NCBI GenBank assembly: GCA_963720945.1 | Contig: CAVRHH010000029.1 | Location: forward strand, 248,001-312,000 | DNA length: 64,000 nucleotides | Direction of reading: 5' to 3' | Origin: Bog-532 sp963720945 | GTDB lineage: Bacteria > Actinomycetota > Actinomycetes > Streptosporangiales > Streptosporangiaceae | Part shown: positions 25,165 through 33,426 of the stretch, piece by piece | Numbering within the stretch: position 1 is the stretch's first letter | Layout: each line of letters opens with the position of its first letter | The notes under the pieces: model-generated | What the model was told of the DNA's origin: nothing | The model's input: only the letters and a program-made list of their open reading frames with translations | Databases searched by the model: none | Translations under genes and position numbers: made by a program

Positions 25165-27562
25165 TCAAAGGTGGTAAATGGTGGGCACGGTGGTGTACTG
25201 ACGGCCGGCGGGGGTGGTCCAGATCATGGTGCCGGGGTTTGGCTGCTGGAGTGCCCATCGTGGTGCCTGCTTGCACCGGTGGTGGCGCCGGCATAGGGGC
25301 CGCACGTTGCATTCGCAGCTGCGGCCGCCTGCCTGGTAGGCGATCGTGTGGTCGAAGTCGCACCGCGTCGCGGGGCGCCGGCAGCCGGGGGCCGTACAGT
25401 ACACGGTGCGGGCCGCGATGAGATGCCGCAATCGCGGGCTGAGCGTGTAACCCGGCTCCTGGTTGCGGTGATCACACGTCCCCACGGCGAGCGGCGTGAT
25501 CTTTACGCCGAGCCGCTGGATGAACGTCCTGGCCTGGAGATTCAGGGCGGGAAGCGGTGGTACCGGGCCTGGCGCTATGTCCCCCGGCCTGTCCCGGGGA
25601 CCGCGTGTACTGCCGCCGTTGCGGGGCGTCCCGTTGCCGCCGCTAGGACCGCCGCCGTTGCAGGGCGTCCCGTTGCCGCCGCCAGGACCGTCGCCGTTGC
25701 CCCGCGGACCATCATCGCTGCCCGGGGGGCTGCCGCCGCTGACCGGAGGGCAGCCGCCGGTGCTGGGCGGATCACCGTCGCCATCAGGGGGGAACGCCGG
25801 AGCCCGGTGCCTGCCGTGCGCGCATCCGTGCCCGGCCGCCTGACCGTCCGGGCCCACTACCGTCACGCACCACCGTGTCGCCGGATGCAGCCCGGCGGCG
25901 TGGATAAGGTCCCGGGTCACCTCCCCGTCGACCGGCCCAAATGCTGCTACTTCGCCAGGTGTATCGGAGAGCCCGAGAATTGCCGACAACGGGACGGTCA
26001 CGTTGATCCGCGCGGCGAGACTGCCCGGCGGCCCGCCGGTCGTCCAGGGGGTGAGGCGAGGGTCGTCCTCGGCTGCCGGGGACATCCCGGCGGCGGGGGG
26101 TTCACCCGCTAGATGGCCGCCCGCTGGGGGATTGCCCGCTGGGGGATTGCCCGCTGGAGGGCTCCTGGGCGCTCGCTGGAGGGCCGCTCGCTGGAGGGCC
26201 GCTCGCTGGAGGGCCGCTCCTTGGAGGGCCGCTCGTTGGAGATCCACTCGGGCGCGTCGCCGGCTGGGGCTCGTCGCCGGGCTTGTGCGGCATGCTGTCT
26301 CGCCCGAGCAGGAAGTCGAGGTAGGCGCGGGCGCGCAGCTCATCCAGCGTGCCGGTGACGCCGGCGGACTTCAGCTCACGCGCTCGCGCCGAGATCCGCT
26401 GATCGGCCGCCAGAACTTCCGCCGAGGGCAGATCACGGCCGCACAGCGCAGCCGTCCCGGCGTCTTCACGCCAGCGCAGCACACGCGCGTCACGTTGCGC
26501 CTCTTCCCGGCGGCGACGCGCGGCATCGGGGTCAGCGGAAAGAACGGCCCGGGCCAGCGCCGCCCGCAGCTGCCCGCTCGTCTGCTGCCCGGCTCTAGGG
26601 AAGATGCAGTCTTCCACCGCCGCGGTGTGCTCTGTGCTCAGCACGTGGGTCGCCTCGGCGATGATCCGCGCCCGGACGATGTCGATCTGCCCGGCTTCCA
26701 GCGCGGCCGCGGTTTGCGGCAGCTTGGTGGCCAGCTCGACCGCGAAATCCAGGTACGCCTCGGCGCTGCGCCCCGTCAGGGTCAGCGCCAAAGACAGCTC
26801 ATAGGCGGCGAACGGGCTGATCACCTCGGGAAAGCCCGATTCCGCGCCGGGCCGCCCATCGGCGGAAACTTCCGCCCGAGCCGCCGGGTTCGCCCCGCCA
26901 GCAGTTCCGTCGGCTGGGGCGGCCTGAGCCGCTGAGTGTGCCTGGCCGGTCTGGGCAGTGTGCGCGGACCCGACGGCCTGCTTCGCCGCCTGCGGCGGGC
27001 CGCTGGCGGCCCGGCGTGCCCGGGCACGCCGGGCAAAGTCAGACTCCGTGGCCTCCTCCGGGCGGCGCCGGGCGAACTCGGCGATAGCGCCAAGCTCCCG
27101 GGCCGTTGCCCAGGAGGTAAGCCGCCGCCAGGCCTTGATCATCCCGGTCAGCTCGTCGTCGCTGACCCGCCGCAGCGCGCTGGCATGCACACGGTCAGCC
27201 TCCCCGGCCAGCACGGGTCCCGGCCGCAGCACATCAAGGGGCTGCCCGGAGCCGAATCCCTCGGGGCCGCAGTCCTGCCAGCCGGGGGCCGCCCCGTCCC
27301 GCGTGTCCCAGAGGCTACCGGCGAGGCTGTCGGCGTCCACGCCGTCGTCGTCGCCCAGATCGTCGTCCTCTGCGCCAGGCCCCCCTGCCGCGAGCATCGC
27401 TTCGACGACCAGGTCAAGGATCTGTTCCTGGCTGAGGTCGCCAGCGCGGTGATCGCCGGGGCCAACGTTGCCGCCTCCGGCGGGCGGGCCGCCGCGGCCA
27501 GCGTTACGCGGCGTGCCTTGGTCCCCCGGAAACCCAGGCGCTGAGGCTGACACGGGCCACAT
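25165..27562 (-). pseudogene. DUF222-HNH endonuclease (13E12 family), split frame
   Basis: N-terminal part (27562-26102): DUF222 helical domain with DDELTGMIKAWRRLTSWATA, SPFAAYELSLALTLTGRSAE, IVRARIIAEATHVLS and DELRARAYLDFLLGRD. C-terminal part (to 25165), in another frame: NVTVPLSAILGLSDTPGEV, HPATRWCVTVV, a Gly/Asn/Pro repeat region, then an HNH motif with CTAPGCRRPATRCDFDHTIA and CNVRPLCRRHHRCK. The frames overlap in the 15-bp minisatellite at 26118-26249, where slippage would cause the switch. Together ~800 residues, long because of inserted low-complexity linkers. The family resembles REP13E12 genes, presumed nucleases of unknown role. Confidence 0.8.
26118..26249. repeat. Coding minisatellite of 15-bp units
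   Basis: Five near-identical units of GCTGGAGGGCCGCTC (26175-26249) preceded by GCTGGGGGATTGCCC units (26133-26162). On the coding strand they encode SGPPA/SGQSP-type linker repeats. Because the unit is a multiple of three, unit gain keeps frame; an indel inside a unit does not. Confidence 0.85.
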
Positions 27563-27588
27563 CCCCGTTCGGATAGATGGATATTAGA

Positions 27589-27614
27589 TTCGATTCACTC
27601 GAATATAGTATCGA
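27589..27614 (-). promoter_or_regulatory. TCGA-type palindromes before DUF222-HNH
   Basis: TTCGATTCACTCGAA (27589-27603) overlaps TCGAATATAGTATCGA (27599-27614). The latter has TCGA-N8-TCGA spacing like the actinobacterial LexA box (TCGAAC-N4-GTTCGA) but lacks the inner AC/GT. Located 27-52 bp upstream of the longest start, where a promoter is expected. Confidence 0.4.
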
Positions 27615-27749
27615 ATAGCCATGGATAGCGCAATCCCCTTCCTGTGTGCCGGCCAGGCAAAGACCGAACCTGCTAGCAGAACGTCACGCCCCCTTGGAGG
27701 GCACCGAGGCCCGCGGGGAAGGTGATTAAGCCGACAGGGCGGGCGGGCG

Positions 27750-28061
27750 TCAGGCCGACCGGAAGGCCATCAGGCCGACCGGGGAGGGCCCAGCCGGACG
27801 GCCGCGCGCGACCATCGCACCAGCCCTGGCTCGCCGGGCGGCATCGTGCATCTCCTGCTCGGTGATCACGCCATGGTCGGCTTCATACGCGGCCAGAAAA
27901 TCATCAAGGGCAGCCAGCCGCCGATCGTCGTCAGCCTTCAGGCGCAGCGCCTCGTTCACCCAGGCGCTTACACTCTCGGCCTCTCCCCGTTCGACTGCCT
28001 CCTGGGCTGCAGCCAGAAGTTCAGCGTCGACCGACGCCGAGAGCCGTTCCTTGCCGCTCAT
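27750..28061 (-). CDS. Orphan ribbon-helix-helix antitoxin-like protein
   Basis: 103 residues beginning MSGKERLSASVDAELLAAAQ, then VERGEAESVSAWVNEALRLK: a ribbon-helix-helix N terminus of the CopG/VapB-like kind, with a helical C-terminal half (ALDDFLAAYEADHGVITEQEM) that normally binds a PIN or MazF toxin. ATG 28061 is preferred to the 28076 start. No toxin gene follows in the 185 bp before the next gene, so the partner has been lost or lies elsewhere. An imperfect inverted repeat ATTGATG-GTG-CATCTAT at 28064-28080 overlaps the start region and may be its operator. Confidence 0.7.
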   Translation of the reverse strand: MSGKERLSASVDAELLAAAQEAVERGEAESVSAWVNEALRLKADDDRRLAALDDFLAAYEADHGVITEQEMHDAARRARAGAMVARGRPAGPSPVGLMAFRSA

Positions 28062-28109
28062 ACATTGATGGTGCATCTATGCCATATTTGTGGCAGGTCA
28101 TCCGGGGCT

Positions 28110-29117
28110 TCAGGTCTCGCGGATGACCTGGGCGGGATCTTTGTCGTCGCGGAGTCCCTGATAGGAAGCGGCGCGGAGCCTGCCCTCCGGCGTCCACACG
28201 GCGAAGGCGACGTCAACGACCAGGCGCGGCTGGACCCAGATCGCGCCGCGGGCGTGCTCGCGCGGCACTTCGTCGGCGAACGGGCTCGCGGGCTGCTGCA
28301 GGGCAGCCAGCCGGGCGCCGAGGAGCCGCAGCGTCTGCTGGGTGAAGCCGGTGCCGACATGGCCGGCGTAGTCCAGGCCCCGGGGGCCGTATACGCCGAC
28401 CAGCAGGGATCCGATCTGGCCGGCCCTGTTACCCTCGCCGGGCTTCCAGCCGCCGACCACGACCTCCTGGCGGTGGAAGTTCTTGACCTTCCGCCAATCC
28501 GGCGATCGCCTGCCTGGCTGGTACGGGGAGTCCAGCCGCTTGGCCACGATGCCCTCCAGGCCGTGGGCGCGGGAGGCCGCCAGCACGTCGGCGGCCGCGT
28601 AGCCGGTGAACGAGGGCGGGACCTGCCAGCTCGAGGCCTCCAGATCCAGCGCCTCGAGGAGCTCCCGCCGCCGTGCGTACGGCAGGTGCAGCAGCGGGTG
28701 CCCATCAGCGTGCAGAACGTCGAAGATCAGGTAGCAGGCCGGAATCTGCCCGGACAGCCGGACGGCCTGCGCCGCCGACGTCACGTGCATTCGCTGCTGC
28801 AGCTGGGCGAAACTCGGCCGTCCGTCGTCGAAGGCCACGACTTCCCCGTCCAGCAGCAGCTGCGCGCCGGCCGCTGGCCCGAGCGCGGACAGTTCCGGGT
28901 AGGCGACGGTAATGTCACGGCCGGTCCGGGAGGCCAGCCGCGGTTCCCCGTCGTCGATGAAGGCCAGCGCCCGGACGCCATCCCACTTCATCTCAAACGC
29001 CCAGCCGGCATCGTCGCCAGGCAGCGCACCGGGCACGGCGAGCATCGGAGAGAGCCGCGCCGGCAGCCCGGCCCGGCCTGGGCCGTCCGCCGGTTCCTGC
29101 GCCTCGGGGGGAATCAT
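28110..29117 (-). CDS. ATP-dependent DNA ligase (LigD ligase-domain type)
   Basis: 335 residues. Motif I EMKWDGVRALAF (adenylated Lys at ~45), motif III-like YLIFDVLHADG, motif IV GLEGIVAKRLDSPYQPGRRS followed by WRKVK (motif V), then an OB-fold domain (EVVVGGWKPGEGNRAGQIGSLLVGVYG, VWVQPRLVV-like AIWVQPRLVVDVAFAVWT). This is the stand-alone ligase module of the non-homologous end-joining type; no polymerase, nuclease or Ku gene is adjacent. ATG 29117 is the longest start; the conserved part begins ~25 residues in. Convergent with nothing; the orphan antitoxin follows 48 bp downstream. Confidence 0.9.
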   Translation of the reverse strand: MIPPEAQEPADGPGRAGLPARLSPMLAVPGALPGDDAGWAFEMKWDGVRALAFIDDGEPRLASRTGRDITVAYPELSALGPAAGAQLLLDGEVVAFDDGRPSFAQLQQRMHVTSAAQAVRLSGQIPACYLIFDVLHADGHPLLHLPYARRRELLEALDLEASSWQVPPSFTGYAAADVLAASRAHGLEGIVAKRLDSPYQPGRRSPDWRKVKNFHRQEVVVGGWKPGEGNRAGQIGSLLVGVYGPRGLDYAGHVGTGFTQQTLRLLGARLAALQQPASPFADEVPREHARGAIWVQPRLVVDVAFAVWTPEGRLRAASYQGLRDDKDPAQVIRET

Positions 29118-29777
29118 AGAAATCGCAGGTCAGCATACCCCGGCTGGGCTCCGGCCCAGGCCGGGGCGTGCAGCGCCGGGCGCCATCAGGGGTGCCAGTG
29201 GGGGTCGCGGCCCAGATAGCGCAGCAGTTCGGCGGCTGGGTCGTCCCCGGCCTCCGGCTCCAGCGCGGGAGCGTAGGCACCGTACTGGCGCAGGAGTTCG
29301 GCAATGGCGTGGGCGGCCGGCAGCAGCTGCGCGGCCAGCTGGGGGGGTGAGCGCGGAAGGCCGGCCGAGGGCGGAGGTGATGTCCCACGCGGCCGGCGCG
29401 CCCGGAACCGGCGACGGGGCGGCGTTGCGCCGCCGTTACGTGAACCTGGTCCTGCAGGCGCTGCACGCCCCCGGTGCCGGGCCCATACCCGGGCCGGCCG
29501 CCAGGCCATCCGACCTCGCCGCCCGCTGGCGGGACCGCCGCGCGTGACCGGAACGGCCGGGCGCAGAGCCCTGTCCTTCAGGGCGGGGTAAGCCCCGCCA
29601 TTAGGGTCACCGACGGGTGCCCGACGCCGGCGCGCTGGCTCTGCAGGCGCGGCCTTCGCCGCGCTGACCAGGGCCGCGGCACTGGGGCGCCAGAGGGCCG
29701 GGCCGCGAAACTAGGGACTTTCCCTATGGACGCCGGACCGCCCCGGCCCGCATGCTGGCAGTCTGGGGGGAGGCTGC
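29118..29777. other. Intergenic region with possible gene debris
   Basis: On the minus strand, 29186 to about 29340 reads QLAAQLLPAAHAIAELLRQY then DDPAAELLRYLGRDPHW, protein-like and ending at a stop, and a second frame upstream reads WDITSALGRPSALT; they meet at a run of seven C near 29345. A broken gene of ~70-80 residues is possible. On the plus strand 29380-29547 could encode a 55-residue protein. Neither is assignable. Confidence 0.35.
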
Positions 29778-32288
29778 ATGAATTCCATGCTTGAGCGGCT
29801 CGGCACGTTCGCCGCGCGGCGGTCCTGGATTGTCATCGTCGGCTGGCTGATCATCCTGGGCGGCCTGCTTGGCGCGCGTCAGGCGTTCGGCGGCGAGTAC
29901 GTCAACAATTACACGGTGTCGGGTACCGACTCGGCCACGGGTCTCGACGTCCTCAACAGCACGTTCCCTCAGCAAGGCGGATACGCCGGCCAGATCGTAT
30001 TTCACGCCACCAGCGGGACGGTTTCGGCCCAGCAATCGGCCGTGAACCAGGCCACCAGCAACGTCGCCAAGCTGCCGGATGTCATCAAGGCCACCAGCCC
30101 GTTCGCCACGTCGAACACGGGTCTGGTCTCCAAGGACGGCACGATCGCCTACGCCAGCGTGTCGTGGAACGTGAACCCCAGCTCGCTTGACTCCGGGTAC
30201 CTCGACAAGCTGAATAACGCGGTGGCGCCGGCCCGCAATGCGGGCCTGCAGATCGCGTACGGCGCCGGCGCCGGGCAGATCGGGCAGGCCAACCACGACC
30301 TGAAGTCCGAGGTGATCGGGCTGTCCTGTGCGCTGGTGCTGCTGCTGCTCATGTTTGGCTCGGTGATCGCGGCCGCGATCCCGCTGCTTTCAGCGATCTT
30401 CAGCGTGCTGGCCGGCCTTTCGCTGCTGGGAGTGCTCGCCTCCGCGACGACCTTCCCGACCACGGCCCCCACCATCGCTACCCTGCTCGGCCTCGGTGTC
30501 GCGGTCGACTACGGCCTCTTCCTCGTGGCGCGCCACCGCGAGCAGGTGGACGCCGGGATGGAGACGGTCGCCTCCGTGGCGCGCGCCGAAGGGACCTCCG
30601 GTGCGGCGATCGTGGTGGCCGGGGGCACCGTCGTGGTATCCATCCTCGGCCTCTACGTCGCCGGTGTCGCCTTCGTCGGCTCTCTCGGCCTGGCCGCCGC
30701 GGTCGTGGTCGCCGTCACCATGCTCGCGGCGCTGACCTTGGTCCCCGCGTTTATGGGCGTGGCCAGAGGGAACGTGCGAGCGGTGACGGACCGGCTGCGC
30801 GCCAGGCGGGCCGGCCTGACCGTGCGGGAGCAGGCGGCGCAGACCGCCGCGGCCACGCAGGAGCAGCACGAGCACAGCGCGTTCGCGCGGTGGGGCCGGA
30901 AGGTCAGCGAGCGCCCCTGGCCATGGGCGGTGGCCAGCGTCGTCCTGCTCGTCGTGCTGGCGATCCCGCTTTTCTCGATCACGCTGGGCCAGCCGGACAA
31001 CGGCACGAATCCCCCCTCGGAGAGCAACCGCCAGGCGTACGACCTGCTGTCCCAGGGATTCGGCGTCGGCGTCAACGGGCCGCTGGCGGTGGTGGTCAAG
31101 CTGCCGAAGCAGTCCTCGTCGGACAACCAATCGCTGCTGAACACGATGCAGCAGAACGTAACCGCGACCTCTGACGTCGCATCGGTTACGCCCGCCCAGG
31201 TGAACTCGGACGGGACGACGGCGGTGTTCAGCGTGATCCCGGGGACGCGCCCGCAGGCGAAGGAAACCGAGAACCTCGTCCACCAGCTGCGCGATGTCGT
31301 CCTGCCCAAGTCGCACGTAACCAGTTACGTCACCGGCACCACGGCGGGGACCGTCGACTTCAGCGAGCGGATCACCAGCCGGATCCTCTGGCTGATCCTC
31401 GTCGTGGTCGCGATCGCGTTTCTCTTGCTGACCGCGGCATTCCGGTCGGTGGTGATCGCGGCCAAGGCGGCCATCCTCAACCTGCTGTCCATCGGCGCGG
31501 CCTACGGGGTGATCGTCGCGATCTTCCAGTGGGGCTGGGGCGCCAGCCTGATCGGCCTGCATACGACGCTGCCGATCCCCGCCTACGTGCCGATGCTGGT
31601 GTTCGCGATCGTCTTCGGCCTTTCGATGGACTACGAGGTCTTCCTGCTGTCCCGGGTGCACGAGGCCTGGGTGGCGACCGGCGATCCGCACCGCAGTGTG
31701 GCCATCGGGATCGGCAGCACGGCCCGGGTCATCACGACCGCGGCAGCCATCATGGTGGTGGTCTTCGCCAGCTTCGTGCTCGACATCGACCCGACGGTGA
31801 AGATGCTCGCGATCGGCATGGCCTTCGCGGTGCTGATCGACGCCTCGGTGGTCCGGATGATCCTCGTTCCCTCGGTGATGGCCCTGCTGGGTGCGGGTGC
31901 CTGGTGGATGCCGCGCTGGATGGAGCCCATCGTGCCGCACCTGCAACTGGAAGGCAGCGCCGCGGCGGCGGCATCCGAGCCCGCATCCGACGGCACCGCT
32001 CCCAGCCCGGCCGCGGCGGCACCCGAGCCCACACCTGAGCCCGCACCCGACGGCACCGCTCCCAGCCCGGCCGCGGCGGCACCCGAGCCCACACCTGAGC
32101 CCGCACCCGACGGCACCGCTCCCAGCCCGGCCGCGGCGGCACCCGAGCCCACACCTGAGCCCACACCCGACGGCACCGCTCCCAGCCCAGCCGCGGCGGC
32201 CGCCGGACGCGGCCCACTGGAATCGGGACCAGACGGCAGATCCGAGCCTGACCCGCATCAAGAGGGTGGCCGGCATCGGAAGGCCTGA
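29778..32288 (+). CDS. MMPL-family membrane transporter
   Basis: 836 residues, RND/MMPL type. TM1 RRSWIVIVGWLIILGGLLGA, a periplasmic loop (~45-180), then helices including ALVLLLLMFGSVIAAAIPLL, a second half starting at ~375, and the signature FGLSMDYEVFLLSRVHEAW in the second half with GLGVAVDYGLFLVARHREQ in the first. Paired Asp-Tyr residues lie in the proton relay positions. Such pumps export lipids or antibiotics. Start ATG 29778 with GGGGGAGG upstream. The C terminus carries four 20-residue Pro/Glu/Ala repeats, intracellular and disordered. Monocistronic; no regulator adjacent apart from a dead LuxR fragment. Confidence 0.92.
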   Translation: MNSMLERLGTFAARRSWIVIVGWLIILGGLLGARQAFGGEYVNNYTVSGTDSATGLDVLNSTFPQQGGYAGQIVFHATSGTVSAQQSAVNQATSNVAKLPDVIKATSPFATSNTGLVSKDGTIAYASVSWNVNPSSLDSGYLDKLNNAVAPARNAGLQIAYGAGAGQIGQANHDLKSEVIGLSCALVLLLLMFGSVIAAAIPLLSAIFSVLAGLSLLGVLASATTFPTTAPTIATLLGLGVAVDYGLFLVARHREQVDAGMETVASVARAEGTSGAAIVVAGGTVVVSILGLYVAGVAFVGSLGLAAAVVVAVTMLAALTLVPAFMGVARGNVRAVTDRLRARRAGLTVREQAAQTAAATQEQHEHSAFARWGRKVSERPWPWAVASVVLLVVLAIPLFSITLGQPDNGTNPPSESNRQAYDLLSQGFGVGVNGPLAVVVKLPKQSSSDNQSLLNTMQQNVTATSDVASVTPAQVNSDGTTAVFSVIPGTRPQAKETENLVHQLRDVVLPKSHVTSYVTGTTAGTVDFSERITSRILWLILVVVAIAFLLLTAAFRSVVIAAKAAILNLLSIGAAYGVIVAIFQWGWGASLIGLHTTLPIPAYVPMLVFAIVFGLSMDYEVFLLSRVHEAWVATGDPHRSVAIGIGSTARVITTAAAIMVVVFASFVLDIDPTVKMLAIGMAFAVLIDASVVRMILVPSVMALLGAGAWWMPRWMEPIVPHLQLEGSAAAAASEPASDGTAPSPAAAAPEPTPEPAPDGTAPSPAAAAPEPTPEPAPDGTAPSPAAAAPEPTPEPTPDGTAPSPAAAAAGRGPLESGPDGRSEPDPHQEGGRHRKA
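31989..32205 (+). repeat. Four 60-bp coding repeats in the MMPL tail
   Basis: Units from 31989, 32049, 32109 and 32169, each encoding DGTAPSPAAAAPEPTPEPAP with few changes; the last is partly degenerate. Near-identity of the units indicates recent expansion. Confidence 0.92.
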
Positions 32289-32342
32289 GCTTTGCGGCCA
32301 CGCCGGGGACATGGGGTTACCGGAGGGAGCCCACGCGAACGC

Positions 32343-32580
32343 GATCTGGCCGCGCAGCAGGTCCGCCCGGGCGCGCCGGAACCGATCCGGCGGCCCGGCC
32401 TCCGCCGCGGCGAGGAGTCCCAGGGCGGCATCGAACGCGCCGGCCTGATACGTGGCCTGCGCCGCGGCCAGCGCCCGCCCCGCGCCGGGTCCAGGGTCAG
32501 CGCGGCCGCGCGCTCCAGGAACGCGGCCGCCGCGGCCCGCCCGCCGGCACACCGGACACACCGGTGTCGTACGCGCTCCA
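32343..32580 (-). pseudogene. LuxR-type ATPase regulator fragment
   Basis: FLERAAALTLDPARG in one frame and RALAAAQATYQAGAFDAALG followed by LLAAAEAGPP and RARADLLRGQIAFA in the next. Both are hallmarks of the TPR-like middle of large LuxR ATPase regulators. About 80 codons survive, without the ATPase or HTH. The frame changes at about 32490. Confidence 0.6.
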
Positions 32581-32675
32581 AGAGTGAAGCCCCGTAGTGG
32601 AGAAAGGATCGAGCTGGTGAAGGCCGCCATCTCCTGACCGTTGCCGCGACCGCCGGTCTTCGTTACGGAAAGAAT

Positions 32676-32733
32676 TTGACCTACTCAAGCATCCCGGTCT
32701 ATATTTGAGCTACTCAACTATTGAGCCACTCAG
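32676..32733 (+). promoter_or_regulatory. Three MarR boxes
   Basis: TTGACCTACTCAA (32676-32688), TTGAGCTACTCAA (32705-32717) and TTGAGCCACTCAG (32721-32733), a 13-bp palindrome TTGAG-N3-CTCAA. They precede the MarR gene by 40-100 bp and should mediate its autoregulation and control of the efflux gene behind it. Confidence 0.8.
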
Positions 32734-32774
32734 GGATCGTCGCCGCGAGAGTCCGGGGGGAGGCAGGAGGCACC

Positions 32775-33287
32775 GTGGATCAGCGCACCGAGGAGAACCA
32801 GCGTGACGTGGACCTTGGCCTTCTGGATGCCCTGGGCGGGCTGATCGCCCGGCTGCTGGCCGAGGGAGAGCGGCTGGCCAGGGACTGCGGGGTCCCGACC
32901 TTCTTCATCAAGGCGCTGCACCTGATCGACGGCCCGCTGGCCATGAAGGAACTGGGCCAGCGCATGCACTGCGATCCCTCGTTCGTCACCAGCATCGCGG
33001 ACATGATGGAAGAGCGAGGGCTGGCGGTCCGGGAAAGCGACCCGGCCGACCGGCGGGTGAAGCGGCTCGTCCTGACCAGCGCCGGCCTGGACATGAAGCA
33101 CCAGGTGGAGCAGGCCATGCTCGAGCGCTCGCCGTGGCGCCAGGCCCTCACCCCGGACGAGCGCGTCACCCTGATCTCCCTGATCCACAAGATGGCGCCG
33201 CCGCTGAGCGCCACCAACCCCTCCGACTGCCCGGCCGAGGCGGTGACCAACTTCCTGGCAACTGCTGCTACTCCCCCGGTCGGCTGA
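32775..33287 (+). CDS. MarR family regulator
   Basis: 170 residues from GTG 32775, five bases after AGGAGG. Winged-helix: GVPTFFIKALHLIDGPLAMKELGQRMHCD, PSFVTSIADMMEERGLAVRE and the wing DPADRRVKRLVLTSAG. Flanking helices form the dimer. It precedes a DHA2 efflux pump by 140 bp on the same strand, the usual arrangement for a drug-responsive MarR repressor, and three TTGAG-N3-CTCAA boxes lie upstream. A longer start at 32721 would begin inside the third box and is unlikely. Confidence 0.9.
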   Translation: MDQRTEENQRDVDLGLLDALGGLIARLLAEGERLARDCGVPTFFIKALHLIDGPLAMKELGQRMHCDPSFVTSIADMMEERGLAVRESDPADRRVKRLVLTSAGLDMKHQVEQAMLERSPWRQALTPDERVTLISLIHKMAPPLSATNPSDCPAEAVTNFLATAATPPVG

Positions 33288-33426
33288 CTCTCTCACCGAT
33301 CTGGTCCCTGGCCGCGCTGGTGCGGCCGGAACACGCGCCGATTAGCGGGCGGCACCTCTTCCTCCCATGTACGTACGCGGCGGAGCCGCCGCGGCCTTGG
33401 ACAACTACGCCCTGAAAGGAGAAGGC

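Noticed and set aside
30390..32630. 746-residue minus-strand ORF across the MMPL gene
   Set aside because: Rich in His/Arg/Asp without domains; antisense to a clear MMPL protein. Only its first segment, at 32343-32580, contains true LuxR-like sequence, recorded as a pseudogene.
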